Shown: piece by piece, positions 1 to 8,634 of the stretch
Layout of the letters: each line of letters begins with the position of its first letter
Numbering within the stretch: the stretch's first letter is position 1
NCBI GenBank assembly: GCA_963702835.1
Contig: OY969762.1
Span: 1,860,001-1,924,000 of the forward strand
Direction of reading: 5' to 3'
DNA: 64,000 bases
Origin: JAFGAV01 sp041479055
GTDB lineage: Bacteria > Acidobacteriota > Aminicenantia > Aminicenantales > JAFGAV01
Program-made: the position numbers and the translations under genes
The notes under the pieces: model-generated
The model's input: the letters and a program-made list of their open reading frames with translations, nothing else
What the model was told of the DNA's origin: nothing
Databases searched by the model: none

Positions 1-1
1 C

Positions 2-1429
2 ACTTTCGGCCAGTACACCGTAGGCGACATTTTGGAGGTCCGCTACGGCAAATTCGCCCGCCTCTTCGGCGCCATCGCCATTATCGTCGCCTTCACCACC
101 ATCGTCTCCTACCAGTTCCGGGCCGGCGGCTATATCCTGAATGTCGCCACTAACGGCGCCGTCTCGGTCGAGGCCGGCCAGACCATCGCCGCCCTGTTCG
201 TCATCCTCTTCACGGCCCTGGGCGGGATGGTGGCCGTGGCCCACACCGACCTTCCCAACGGGCTCATCATCCTCCTGGCTTGCTGTGTGGCCTTGCCCTT
301 TACGGCCCTGGCGGCCGGCGGGTTCAAGGCCGCGCCCGCCGCGCTCCCCGCCCAGCATTTCGCCTTTTTCGCGGCCGACTTCGGCCAGTATCCCGCCCTC
401 AAAGCCATCGGCTACTTCCTGGCCACCATGCTCCTGCTGATGGGCGTCCAATCCATGTACCAGAAGTTCTATTCGGCCAAGTCGCCCCGCGAGGCAAAGC
501 GGGCCGTGGCCATCTGGATCGTGGGGACCATCCTGGTGGAGACTCTGGTGGTGGCCATCGCCATCTACTCAGCCGCCGCCCATTGGAAGGACCTGAAGGC
601 CTTCGAGATCGTAGGACAGGTTAAAAGCGAGGTGGCGGCCAAAAAACAGCCCCTCGCTCCGGAACAAGCCCTGCCCCGCTCTTTGGAGCTGCTCCGGGAA
701 ATGGAGGCCGCCGGAAACTTCAAGCCCGGACAGGCCGGCCAAGTGGCCGGCGCTCTCCAGGCCGCCCTGGCCGGAGCGGACACTCCCGAAAAAATAGCCG
801 CCGTCCGGGCGGGGGTCGACCCGGCCTCGGTGGTCCTGCAGGCGGCCAAGGATATAGGCTCCAAGGGCGGGATCAGCCTCATCGTCGGGCTGCTCCTCCT
901 CGGAGCGGCCTGCGCCGTGGTCATTTCCACGGGCATGAACTACCTCCTCTCCCCTTCGACCAATATTATGCGCGATATCTATCAGCGCTTCCTCAAGCCA
1001 AACGCCGACCAGCGCAAAATGGTCGCCCTGCAGAAGGTTTTTGTGGTCATCCTGGGCCTGTGCGCTTTCCTGATGATCTTTGTTCCCACCGTCCTCCATG
1101 CGCGCATCTCGGTCCTGCGCTATGCCTTTTTCGCCTACACCATGTACGGGGTGTCCATTACTCCGGCCCTGCTGGCCGCCCTGACCTGGAAGAGGGCCAC
1201 CAAGCTGGGCGGAGTGGCGTCCATCGTCTCAGGCGCCGTAACGGCCATTCTTTTCGAGCTGGTCATCCCCAACGCCTTTCCCAATGTGCTCAAGGGGGGA
1301 GACCCCTGGGGCATCCCCAGCATCTACCCGGCCCTGGCCGTTTCCTTGCTCTTCTTAATCATTGGCAGTCTGGCCTCGCCCAAGCCCGGGCCGGAACAGT
1401 TGATCAAACTCTTCCCGGGAAAAAAATGA
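2..1429 (+). CDS. Sodium:solute symporter family protein (5' end outside window)
   Basis: The reading frame is open from base 2, and the first residues (TFGQYTVGDILEVRYGK) match the conserved region after the first helices of SSS transporters, so the true start lies upstream of the window. The family couples sodium entry to uptake of sugars, amino acids or similar solutes across the inner membrane. About nine hydrophobic segments are visible. Between residues of about 195 and 275 lies a charged, Ala/Gln-rich stretch (around KQPLAPEQALPRSLELL) that most family members lack; it probably forms an extra loop. The C-terminal tail is short and hydrophilic. The substrate cannot be told from sequence. 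The next gene starts 61 bases downstream with its own ribosome binding site. Confidence 0.85.
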   Translation, partial: TFGQYTVGDILEVRYGKFARLFGAIAIIVAFTTIVSYQFRAGGYILNVATNGAVSVEAGQTIAALFVILFTALGGMVAVAHTDLPNGLIILLACCVALPFTALAAGGFKAAPAALPAQHFAFFAADFGQYPALKAIGYFLATMLLLMGVQSMYQKFYSAKSPREAKRAVAIWIVGTILVETLVVAIAIYSAAAHWKDLKAFEIVGQVKSEVAAKKQPLAPEQALPRSLELLREMEAAGNFKPGQAGQVAGALQAALAGADTPEKIAAVRAGVDPASVVLQAAKDIGSKGGISLIVGLLLLGAACAVVISTGMNYLLSPSTNIMRDIYQRFLKPNADQRKMVALQKVFVVILGLCAFLMIFVPTVLHARISVLRYAFFAYTMYGVSITPALLAALTWKRATKLGGVASIVSGAVTAILFELVIPNAFPNVLKGGDPWGIPSIYPALAVSLLFLIIGSLASPKPGPEQLIKLFPGKK

Positions 1430-1490
1430 CCCGGCGGCCTCCTCCGGGCCGGCCCCGGCCGCCGAGCACCGTTACGGGTAGGAGGACAGC

Positions 1491-2528
1491 ATGACCATCC
1501 GCACCGGCCTCGTCCGGGACCGGCGATTCCTGGATCACACCATGGGGCCCGGCCATGTGGAGAGCCCTCTTCGACTGGAAGCCATCAGCGCCATGCTGGC
1601 TGAGGAAAAACCGGACAATCTCACCGAGATAGCGCCGCGGCCGGCCACTGAGCAGGAATTGGAGCTCATTCACACCGCCGCCTATGTGCGCTCCATACGG
1701 GAAACCGCTGGAAAGCCGCTGGTCGTTCTCGACCCTGACACCTCAACCTCGGCCTTGAGCTGGGAGACGGCCCGCCTGGCCGCGGGCGGGACGATCGAAG
1801 CCGCCGAGGCTATCCGGCGGGGAGAGGTCCGCAACGCTTTTGCCCTAGTCCGGCCGCCGGGGCATCATGCCGAGGCCGGACGGGCCATGGGCTTTTGCAT
1901 TTTCAACAATGTAGCCGTGGCCGCCGCGCACTTGGTACGAAACGCCGGCCTGAAAAGGGTCCTCATCGCTGACTGGGACCTCCACCAGGGCAACGGCACC
2001 CAGCAAGCGTTCTATGAGCGCCGGGACGTCCTCTACTTCTCTACCCACCAGTACCCCTATTATCCCGGCACGGGCTTCTGGGATGAAACCGGAAAGGGAG
2101 AGGGCCAGGGCTTCACGGTCAACATCCCCCTGTCGCCGGGCAAGAACGACTATGATTACCTGTTCATCTACCGGAACATCCTCGGCCCCATCGCCGCCGA
2201 GTTCCGGCCGGAGTTCATCCTGGTCTCGGCGGGCTTCGACATTTATGGCGGAGATCCGCTGGGCGGCATGGAGGTGAGTCCGGAAGGCTTCGCCGCCCTG
2301 GCCGCCGAACTTCTCTCCCAGGCCGCGCATCTTTGCGGCGGCCGGATCCTTTTCGCCCTGGAAGGGGGGTACAGTTTGGCCGGGCTCAGGGAAGGGGTCA
2401 AACAAGTATTGCTGCAAATGAACGGAACCGGCAAAGCTCCTTCCCTGCCGGCTGAAGCATCCGTCTCAACGCTAAAAGAATTGGCTCCCGCGCTCGACCA
2501 CCTAAGAAAATATTGGCCAATCCCGTAG
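1491..2528 (+). CDS. Histone deacetylase family (acetoin utilisation/acetylpolyamine amidohydrolase-like) protein
   Basis: This 345-residue protein is a zinc-dependent deacetylase of the arginase/HDAC fold. Visible motifs in order are RPPGHHAE near residue 121 (the His-His charge-relay pair), a GFCIFNN segment, DWDLHQGNGT near 161 (Asp and His zinc ligands), VSAGFDIYGGDP near 248 (second Asp ligand) and LEGGYSL near the C-terminus. All expected catalytic residues are present. Bacterial members remove acetyl groups from polyamines, small amines or proteins; the substrate here is not determinable. The start is set by GGAGG at 1481-1485, five bases before ATG. It follows the symporter in the same direction and could be cotranscribed with it. 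A probable terminator follows. Confidence 0.88.
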   Translation: MTIRTGLVRDRRFLDHTMGPGHVESPLRLEAISAMLAEEKPDNLTEIAPRPATEQELELIHTAAYVRSIRETAGKPLVVLDPDTSTSALSWETARLAAGGTIEAAEAIRRGEVRNAFALVRPPGHHAEAGRAMGFCIFNNVAVAAAHLVRNAGLKRVLIADWDLHQGNGTQQAFYERRDVLYFSTHQYPYYPGTGFWDETGKGEGQGFTVNIPLSPGKNDYDYLFIYRNILGPIAAEFRPEFILVSAGFDIYGGDPLGGMEVSPEGFAALAAELLSQAAHLCGGRILFALEGGYSLAGLREGVKQVLLQMNGTGKAPSLPAEASVSTLKELAPALDHLRKYWPIP

Positions 2529-2574
2529 AAGGATTGTGTCATAATATAAAGGGCAGGCGTCCCCTAATGAGGAC

Positions 2575-2601
2575 AAAAAAGCTTGGCCCGGCCGCTTTTT
2601 T
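2575..2601. terminator. Possible Rho-independent terminator after the deacetylase gene
   Basis: AAAAAAGC at 2575-2582 pairs with GCTTTTTT at 2594-2601 around a GC-rich loop that can pair further, with a two-base bulge. The A and T tracts would let it work in either direction. It lies 46 bases after the deacetylase stop. Confidence 0.45.
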
Positions 2602-2657
2602 CAGGGAAGAGAAATGGCATAGATTTTGCTAATTTTATGTGAGGAAGGAGAAAGGCC

Positions 2658-4469
2658 ATGAAGAAAGCATTAATAATGGCGTCGATCCTGCTCCTCTCGG
2701 CCGCTTTTGTTTGGGCCGAGGAGGAGCCAGTCTATAACAACAAATCCGTTGCCAGGCTTAATTATGTCAACGGGAACACCTACCTCCAACGGGCAGCCGA
2801 CCTGGCCTATGAAGAAGGACAAGTCAATGCGCCCGTGACCGAAGGAGACCGGCTGGGCACAACCGAAGGCCGGGCCGAAGTGGCTTTGGGCCAAGGCAAC
2901 TACCTCCGCCTCAACATGGATACAAAAGTAGACTTCCTCAACTTCCCCAAGAAGAATGCGGACCAAACCCGGCTGAAGGTCTGGACGGGCAGCGTCTATC
3001 TCTCCCTCTACTCCCTGATTAAAGAAAAATGCTACGAAGTCCACACCTCCGATGCCTCGATCTATGTCCTGGAGAAAGGCCTGTTCCGGGTGGACGTCCT
3101 GGAGAACGAAAAGACCGAGGTCCAGGTCTTTGAGGGAGCGGTCGAAGTGGCCGGCGAAGGCGGTTCGAACATTCTCAGCAGCGGCCAGAGGATTGAAGTG
3201 GCCGGCGGCAGGTTCCTCTCCCGGCCCGACCGGCTCGTGGCGGCGGCCGAGGATAATTTCGATACCTGGAACACGGAGCGGGAGACTCTGCTCCGCAAGC
3301 AGTTGGCCCAGCATTACCTGCCGGAAGAGTTGTGGGAATACGAGCCTGAACTCGACCAGTACGGCGATTGGCGGACCATGCCTGCCTACGGCAATGTCTG
3401 GATCCCCCGCGGCCTCGGCCCGGACTGGCGTCCCTATTCCTTCGGACACTGGGCCTGGATTCCATTCTGCGGCTGGACCTGGGTCGGCTATGACCCCTGG
3501 GGCTGGGCCCCCTTCCATTACGGCCGCTGGCAGTGGGACGCGTTTTACGGCTGGTACTGGATCCCCACGACCATCTGGGGCCCGGCCTGGGTGAGCTGGT
3601 GGTGGGGCTGGGACTACTACGGATGGGCGCCCTTAGGCTGGTACGGCTATCCGGGGGTCATCATCAACAACCGTTATTATGACCGCTATAACGGCGATTA
3701 TCCCTACAATTCCCGGGCCCTCACCGTCGTCCATAAGAATCAGCTCAAGGCTCCCGACGTGTCCAAGGTGATTGTCAGCTCCGATAAGTTGCGGGTCGCG
3801 GACAAGATTACCATGACCACCGATACCCGACTGTCGCCCAGGCCCGAAGGTTTCAAGGCGGTGTCCATAGAGAAATTGGACAACGGCCGGGTCTTCCTGC
3901 GCAATACCGGTTCGGCCGGCTCGGAAGAGCGCGTCATCCGAGGCCGCACCTCGAGCACGGGCTCGAGCACAAGCGGCCAGGAAACCGGGAAGGGTACGGT
4001 CATCCGCAAACGCGATTCCGCCGAGGGGCAGGATTCGGACAGCTCGACGCGACGGGTTACGGAAAGGCCCTCCCGGGACAGCGGCTCATCGAATACCGGC
4101 CAGGGACAGGGCACTTCCCAGAGCAATCCGGTTGAGCGCAAGATACGCAAGAAAGGCGAGGGCGATGAGTCTTCGGCCTCCGGGTCGTTCAGGCCGAACA
4201 GCTTCTCCGGCTACCCCTCCTCATCGGAAGGAAGCTCTTCGGGATACACCAGCCGGTCCTCATCCTTCTATCACAACATATTCCGTTCCGGATCCTCAAC
4301 TCGTTCGACGACCTTCAGCAGCCCTTGGAGAGGATCGAGCTCTCGCTCTTTTTCGGGGACTTCTTCCTCCTCCCGCTCTTCCTCCTCCTCAAGAAGCAGC
4401 CGCTCGTCCTCCAGCTCTAGCTCCGGACATTCCCATTCGTCCTCGGGAAGCGTCAGGAGAAAAAATTAA
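2658..4469 (+). CDS. Secreted FecR-domain/DUF6600-type protein with serine-rich tail
   Basis: The protein has 603 residues. It starts with a signal peptide (hydrophobic residues about 4-20, cleavage near VWAEE), then a FecR-like beta domain at about 30-180 (LGTTEGRAEVALGQGNYLRL, then EVHTSD and VEVAGEG). A Trp/Tyr/Gly-rich segment at about 225-345 has repeated elements such as FGHWAWIPFCGW and YGRWQWD, the pattern of the DUF6600 family. The last roughly 170 residues are low-complexity Ser/Gly/Arg, ending in long serine runs. The start is supported by AGGAAGGAG at 2642-2650. The function of such proteins is unknown; an envelope or extracellular location is inferred from the signal peptide. A strong terminator follows. 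Confidence 0.8.
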   Translation: MKKALIMASILLLSAAFVWAEEEPVYNNKSVARLNYVNGNTYLQRAADLAYEEGQVNAPVTEGDRLGTTEGRAEVALGQGNYLRLNMDTKVDFLNFPKKNADQTRLKVWTGSVYLSLYSLIKEKCYEVHTSDASIYVLEKGLFRVDVLENEKTEVQVFEGAVEVAGEGGSNILSSGQRIEVAGGRFLSRPDRLVAAAEDNFDTWNTERETLLRKQLAQHYLPEELWEYEPELDQYGDWRTMPAYGNVWIPRGLGPDWRPYSFGHWAWIPFCGWTWVGYDPWGWAPFHYGRWQWDAFYGWYWIPTTIWGPAWVSWWWGWDYYGWAPLGWYGYPGVIINNRYYDRYNGDYPYNSRALTVVHKNQLKAPDVSKVIVSSDKLRVADKITMTTDTRLSPRPEGFKAVSIEKLDNGRVFLRNTGSAGSEERVIRGRTSSTGSSTSGQETGKGTVIRKRDSAEGQDSDSSTRRVTERPSRDSGSSNTGQGQGTSQSNPVERKIRKKGEGDESSASGSFRPNSFSGYPSSSEGSSSGYTSRSSSFYHNIFRSGSSTRSTTFSSPWRGSSSRSFSGTSSSSRSSSSSRSSRSSSSSSSGHSHSSSGSVRRKN

Positions 4470-4487
4470 GCTTAGAAACGGTGAAGC

Positions 4488-4527
4488 TTAGGGACAGCCC
4501 CCCGGGGACTGTCCCTTTTTTATTTTA
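4488..4527 (+). terminator. Rho-independent terminator
   Basis: AGGGACAG at 4490-4497 pairs perfectly with CTGTCCCT at 4509-4516, with further C/G pairing inside, followed by a T-rich run to about 4527. It lies 20 bases after the DUF6600 gene and oriented to terminate it, just before the convergent penicillin-binding protein gene. Confidence 0.88.
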
Positions 4528-4532
4528 TTGAT

Positions 4533-6962
4533 TTAGGGCTGGTGGTCCCGCTCTTCGGAAGCCTTTTCCACCCCGTAATAATCCAAGATCATCATGTGGT
4601 CTTCGATCGTGCAAAAGCGCGTGGGCCCGGTGCCGGCCAGGAAGGCCTCCCGCAGCGGCCAGAGGCAGGCGGGCGTGGCCAGGAAGCCCGTCTTGCGGTC
4701 CACTTCGATGAAGTCAATGCTTGGGGGAACTCGGAATTCTTCATGAGGCGGTAGCTTCTTCTCCTGAACAGCCTTGGCCTTCTCCGCCTCGATGAGCTGT
4801 TTGAAGAAACCAATCCAGATGGGCAGGGCCGCTACGGCGCCCGAATGCCGGGGCGCAATCTCCTGTTGGGTGTCCCGCCCTACCCAGACGCCGGCGCACA
4901 GCGAGGGGGAGAATCCGATGAACCAGGCGTCACTGAAATTGTCAGTGGTCCCTGTCTTGCCGGCTAGGGGTTTGTCCCTGGTCAGGGGCGCGGCCGCCCA
5001 GCCTGTCCCCCCTCCCTGGACGACACCCTGCAGGAGGTAGGTCATGAGGTAGGCGGTCTGGGCCGAGATGACATCCTCGGTCTCGACCTTGGCCTCTTCC
5101 AGGATGTTTCCTTCTTTATCCTCGACTCGGGCAATGAAATACGGTTTGACCCGAACCCCTTGGTTGGGGAAGGCGGAGTAAGCCGAAACAAGTTCCAAGG
5201 GAGTCACCTCAAAGGTGCCCAGGGCCAGAGACAGATAGGGATAGATGGGCGAGCTCAGGCCGAACTTACGGCAGTATTCCACGCCCGTTTGGGGCGAAAT
5301 GGAATCCAGGATCTTGGCCGTGACGATGTTCCGCGACTCAGCCAGGCCGATGCGCAGGGTGACTGCCCCTTTGTACAGCCCGTCGTAGTTGGGCGGGGAC
5401 CAGGGCTTGCCCGACCACTTGTCCAGGAAATCGGTCGGCTCATCGATGATCCGGCTGGCGGCGGTGAAACCGTTCTCCAGGGCGGCGGTGTAGAGGACGG
5501 GCTTGATGGCCGAGCCCGCCTGCCGCAGGGCTTGAGTGGCGCGGTTGAACTCGGATTTGCGGAAGGAGTGGCCGCCGATCATGGCTTTGACCTGACCGGT
5601 CTGAGGGACGATGGCCAGGAAAGCTGCTTCGACCTGAGGTTCCTGGTCGAGCGAGACTTCCAATTCCTTCTTGGCCTCGTCCACTTTCCGGAGAACCACC
5701 TGGATAACGTCCCCGGGCTTGATGAGCCGGTCGAGAGTGCGCGCTTTTGTCCAGGCGATGTCCTTGTTGGTCAGCAGGCCTTTGTATTCTTTGATCCTGA
5801 CCGTCGCCTCGGCCTTGGCTGCGGTCAGGACCACGGCCTCCTCCACGGTGTCGGCCTCGACCTGGGAAGAGGTCCAGGCCTCCAGCCAGACCTTCTCCGG
5901 GTCCATCTTCTCCGCCAGCAGGTTTCTTTTATCCATCCGCCAGCCCAGGCGCTTGTCGATCGTCCGCAGCTGAGTGTCCACGGCCTTCTCGGCATAGGTC
6001 TGCAGCTCCGGGTTGAAGGTGGTGCTGATCTTCAGCCCCTGGCGGTAGAGCGCTTCATAGCCGTACTGTTTCTCGATATAGCGGCGGACCTCTTCGAAGA
6101 AATAGGCGCCGAAATCCGAAAAGGCCCGGCTGAGGGGGAGGACGGTCAGAGGTTTCTTCATGGCCACCTGGGCCGCTTCCCGGGTGATGTACTTCTCCTC
6201 CATCATCCGCTTCAGGACATGATTGCGCCGCTGGAGGGTGAGGTCCGGTGCATTATAGGGCGAGTAGATGGAAGGCCCGCGCAAAATCCCGGCCAGCATG
6301 GCCGCTTCTTCCAGGGTCAGGTCGGTGACGCTTTTGCCGAAGAACAGGTTGGAGGCCGTCTCCACGCCGTAAACGCCGTGGCCGAAATAGAACTGGTTGC
6401 AGTACATCTCCAGGATCTTCTGCTTGGAGTAGCGGCCTTCGATGCGCATGGACAGGACGGCTTCCTTGAGCTTGCGGCGCAGGGTCAGCTCGCGCCGCAG
6501 GAAAAGCGAGGTGGCCAGTTGCTGGGTGATGGTGCTCCCGCCCTCGGGCCTTCCCCGGCGCCGGCCGATCCTGAGGTTCTCCTTGACCGCTCGGAGGACG
6601 CCGATGAGGTCCACGCCCCGATGGCTGAAAAAACGGGGGTCTTCCGTGGCGATGATGGCCTTCTTCAGCAGGTCGGGGATCTTGGCATAGGACACCTCCA
6701 GCCGCCGCTCGACGGCAAACTCTTTGACCAGCCGGCCGTCGTCGCCGTAGACGGAGGTGATGATATAGGGCTCGAAATGCTCCAGCTCATCCACCGAGGG
6801 CAGGTTGCGGGTGACGGTGTAGTACCCCCCCAAGCATAAGCCCAGGAAAGCCGCGATCAGAAAAAAGCAGGTCTGGCCCATAACCCGAAAAATTTTCTCC
6901 CTCTTCTCCGGGCTGGGCCGGCGGATGCGTATCTTCAGAACTATCTTTTTCCAATCGGCCAT
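4533..6962 (-). CDS. Penicillin-binding protein 1A (bifunctional glycosyltransferase/transpeptidase)
   Basis: This class A PBP polymerises lipid II into glycan strands and cross-links the peptides at the periplasmic face of the inner membrane. A short basic cytoplasmic tail precedes one membrane segment (CFFLIAAFLGLCLGGYY). The GT51 domain follows, with EDPRFFSHRGVD (catalytic Glu), GGSTITQQL and the ILEMYCNQFYFG motif. The transpeptidase domain holds the nucleophile motif SAIK, then SRN, then KTGTT, in the usual order. An oligonucleotide-binding-like insert lies between the two domains. The start chosen is ATG at 6962, which gives a tail of about 25 residues before the membrane segment. A GTG at 7022 would add 20 residues; neither has a clear Shine-Dalgarno sequence. 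It is monocistronic and convergent with the DUF6600 gene. Confidence 0.93.
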   Translation of the reverse strand: MADWKKIVLKIRIRRPSPEKREKIFRVMGQTCFFLIAAFLGLCLGGYYTVTRNLPSVDELEHFEPYIITSVYGDDGRLVKEFAVERRLEVSYAKIPDLLKKAIIATEDPRFFSHRGVDLIGVLRAVKENLRIGRRRGRPEGGSTITQQLATSLFLRRELTLRRKLKEAVLSMRIEGRYSKQKILEMYCNQFYFGHGVYGVETASNLFFGKSVTDLTLEEAAMLAGILRGPSIYSPYNAPDLTLQRRNHVLKRMMEEKYITREAAQVAMKKPLTVLPLSRAFSDFGAYFFEEVRRYIEKQYGYEALYRQGLKISTTFNPELQTYAEKAVDTQLRTIDKRLGWRMDKRNLLAEKMDPEKVWLEAWTSSQVEADTVEEAVVLTAAKAEATVRIKEYKGLLTNKDIAWTKARTLDRLIKPGDVIQVVLRKVDEAKKELEVSLDQEPQVEAAFLAIVPQTGQVKAMIGGHSFRKSEFNRATQALRQAGSAIKPVLYTAALENGFTAASRIIDEPTDFLDKWSGKPWSPPNYDGLYKGAVTLRIGLAESRNIVTAKILDSISPQTGVEYCRKFGLSSPIYPYLSLALGTFEVTPLELVSAYSAFPNQGVRVKPYFIARVEDKEGNILEEAKVETEDVISAQTAYLMTYLLQGVVQGGGTGWAAAPLTRDKPLAGKTGTTDNFSDAWFIGFSPSLCAGVWVGRDTQQEIAPRHSGAVAALPIWIGFFKQLIEAEKAKAVQEKKLPPHEEFRVPPSIDFIEVDRKTGFLATPACLWPLREAFLAGTGPTRFCTIEDHMMILDYYGVEKASEERDHQP

Positions 6963-7087
6963 GGGGGCAGGATACACCAGACGGCGGCGGAAAGACAAAC
7001 TCACAGGTGGCCCGTTGGGCACCAGGCCGCATGCTGTCGCATCATGCCCGAGCGGTCATGGCCTAGGCTCAATGAACCTCCTCCGCC

Positions 7088-7122
7088 TTGCCCGGAGGAT
7101 GGCCTTGATTTATAATATAAAA
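7088..7122 (+). promoter_or_regulatory. Sigma70-type promoter placing the start codon at +1
   Basis: TTGCCC (7088-7093), a 17-base spacer and a perfect TATAAT (7111-7116). The ATG at 7123 begins seven bases after the -10 box, where transcription should start, and there is no room for a ribosome binding site. This predicts a leaderless transcript. Confidence 0.7.
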
Positions 7123-7329
7123 ATGAGTAGGAAGATTTGGCGCAGGAATTTCTCCGAGTTCCCTGAAGCCCGGCGTTTCGACCGGACCTATTATCTAGCC
7201 ATGAGTCCCCAAGAAAGGCTTGAAACAGTCCAAATCCTTCGGGAACGCGCGCATAAAACCGATAGAGGCCTGGGCCATGAAGGCCGAAAAAGACTTCGAA
7301 GAATTATTCGCATTATTCAACAAGCATAG
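7123..7329 (+). CDS. Small conserved protein paired with a nucleotidyltransferase (putative toxin-antitoxin partner)
   Basis: The 68-residue basic protein begins MSRKIWRRNFSEFPEARRFD and contains YYLAMSPQERLETVQILRE, ending in an Arg-rich GRKRLRRIIRI segment. From memory, small proteins of this pattern (FDRxYYxxMTPEERL, then GRKRLRRV) are often encoded directly before a DUF-type nucleotidyltransferase, which is the arrangement here. I take it as the partner protein of that module; its activity is not established. The start is fixed by the promoter directly upstream. The reading frame overlaps the downstream nucleotidyltransferase by about 53 bases, more than usual. That, and the truncated partner, suggest the locus is decaying. 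Confidence 0.5.
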   Translation: MSRKIWRRNFSEFPEARRFDRTYYLAMSPQERLETVQILRERAHKTDRGLGHEGRKRLRRIIRIIQQA

Positions 7330-7579
7330 AGTCCGATATTGCATCGTGGGCTCTTATGCCGTGGCCTTCCATGCCAGGCCGCGCTACACAAAGGATATCG
7401 ATATCCTGATCGAAGCCAGCCAAAAAAACAGCCGCAGCGTCGTGCGCGCCCTGAACGAATTCGGGTTTAAAAGCCTTAGGCTGTCCGATAAGGATTTGCT
7501 GCCCGACCTCAGAAGCTCCAGGAGCAGGAGTACCGGACCTCGGGAGCCAAGGCTTTCCCGGCCATACTTCCCAGGCTGA
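7277..7579 (+). pseudogene. Truncated MNT/DUF-type nucleotidyltransferase
   Basis: Residues 1 to about 75 (MKAEKDFEELFALFNKHRVR, then GSYAVAFHARPRYTKDIDI) form a typical minimal nucleotidyltransferase start: the GSYAVxxH element followed by the D-x-D metal-binding pair. Intact relatives run to about 150-190 residues with a second half after the DKDLL segment. Here recognisable sequence stops at about base 7500 and the frame continues only into unrelated Arg/Ser/Pro-rich residues to a stop at 7579. It is read as a 3'-truncated remnant of a toxin-antitoxin type gene that lost its end by recombination near 7500-7510. Confidence 0.6.
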
Positions 7580-7817
7580 GGATGAAGACGCCCGGGCCTA
7601 TCGGCTTGCCTATGCCCAGGCTTGCTGTCTTGTAGAGCCCTGAATTGGTGTAATCTCTGATAATCCTGATTGGCCCTATGGGAGTTTGGTTGAGCTGAGC
7701 ATCCAGTCCTAGAGCAGTGAAGTCTGAAAGGATGTTCTTGGCGTAAATTCCTCTGAAGCCTAAAATGCCGACATCTTTTAGCGTCTGTTGTTGGTTCCTG
7801 TTAATATGTATTGCAAT
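7509..7817 (-). other. Start-less open frame, possible gene remnant
   Basis: Between the truncated nucleotidyltransferase and the next cassette, the minus strand keeps 102 codons open between TAA at 7818-7820 and TGA at 7509-7511, with no usable start codon. The translation has protein-like composition (for example GILGFRGIYAKNILSDF and LGIGKPIGPGVFILSLGS) but I recognise no family. It could be the 3' end of a gene whose 5' part was replaced, or chance. The rest of 7580-7845 shows no other gene. Confidence 0.25.
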
Positions 7818-7845
7818 TTAGATAAACCTAAACTATTATACATAT
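7811..7845 (+). promoter_or_regulatory. Promoter of the AbiE-like pair, predicted leaderless
   Basis: TTGCAA (7811-7816), a 17-base spacer and TATTAT (7834-7839). ATG at 7846 starts exactly seven bases beyond the -10 box and no Shine-Dalgarno sequence is present. A small inverted repeat, TTTAG and CTAAA (7817-7821 and 7828-7832), lies in the spacer and could be an operator. Confidence 0.6.
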
Positions 7846-8634
7846 ATGCTCAAGAGCGTTCTGAACCCTCTGGAGTACCGGGAAGTGTTCCATCTCGAAT
7901 TCCTCCGCCGGCTCGGAGGGAAGCTCGACCCCAAGGCCTTTGCCCTCAAAGGCGGAGTCAACCTGCGCCTCTTTTTCGGCAGCGCCCGCTACTCCGAAGA
8001 CCTCGACCTGGACGTCGCCGGCTGGCCCGTCGATCGGCTCAGATGGACCGTCATGTCCATCCTGAAGTCTCCCTCCTTGGCCGACACCCTCGCTTCCTAT
8101 GGCGTCCGGGACATCCGCCCTCCCGACCCCGCCCGCGCCAAGCAAACCGAGACGACCCAGCGGTTCAAGGTCCATTTACTCACCGCGGCTGGTGAAGAGC
8201 TTTTCACCAAAGTCGAGTTCTCCCGCCGGGGACTGGGCCGGGGCACCGAGGTCGAACTTATGCCCGAAGCCTTTCTTCGCCGCTACGGCCTGTCGCCGCT
8301 CTGGGTCCCGCACTACGGTCTGGCCTTCGCGCTCCGTCAGAAAGTCGAGGCCTTGGCCTCGAGGGCAGCCGTTCAAGCCCGCGATATTTTCGACCTTCAC
8401 CTCCTCCTCTCCCAGCCCGGCGCCCCAGAGGCCGCGCCGACCCTGCCCGGCCGGTCCCTCCTGCGCCAAGCCCGGGAGCGGGTCTTCGAGGTGGGGTTCG
8501 AAGTCTTCCGTGACACGGTTCTTTCCTACTTATCGCTGGACGACCGAAAAGCCTTTGACCGCCCCGAGGCCTGGGACGGACTCCGGCTGCAAGTGGCGGA
8601 GTTCCTGGAGAACCCTGGAGGGCGTCATGGCTAG
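7846..8634 (+). CDS. AbiEii/AbiGii-type nucleotidyltransferase toxin
   Basis: This 262-residue protein carries the AbiEii hallmarks: FALKGGVNLRLFFG near residues 29-43, then YSEDLDLDV (the metal-binding Asp pair), and a later ALRQKVEALASR segment with a downstream ARDIFDLH motif. AbiEii proteins are DNA polymerase beta-like nucleotidyltransferases; characterised relatives block growth by modifying tRNA or related targets and can act in phage abortive infection. Its stop codon overlaps the start of the cognate antitoxin by eight bases. The toxin is encoded first, the reverse of the classic antitoxin-toxin order. The start is set by the promoter immediately upstream. Confidence 0.85.
   Translation: MLKSVLNPLEYREVFHLEFLRRLGGKLDPKAFALKGGVNLRLFFGSARYSEDLDLDVAGWPVDRLRWTVMSILKSPSLADTLASYGVRDIRPPDPARAKQTETTQRFKVHLLTAAGEELFTKVEFSRRGLGRGTEVELMPEAFLRRYGLSPLWVPHYGLAFALRQKVEALASRAAVQARDIFDLHLLLSQPGAPEAAPTLPGRSLLRQARERVFEVGFEVFRDTVLSYLSLDDRKAFDRPEAWDGLRLQVAEFLENPGGRHG

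Noticed and set aside
5160..6839. Long plus-strand open frame of 559 codons opposite the penicillin-binding protein gene
   Set aside because: Antisense shadow of a high-GC gene; no domain, signal or start site, and the composition mirrors the real gene.
8099..8626. Longer start for the AbiEi-like antitoxin inside the toxin gene
   Set aside because: The extension is Pro/Ser/Arg-rich shadow sequence; family similarity starts at ATG 8627.
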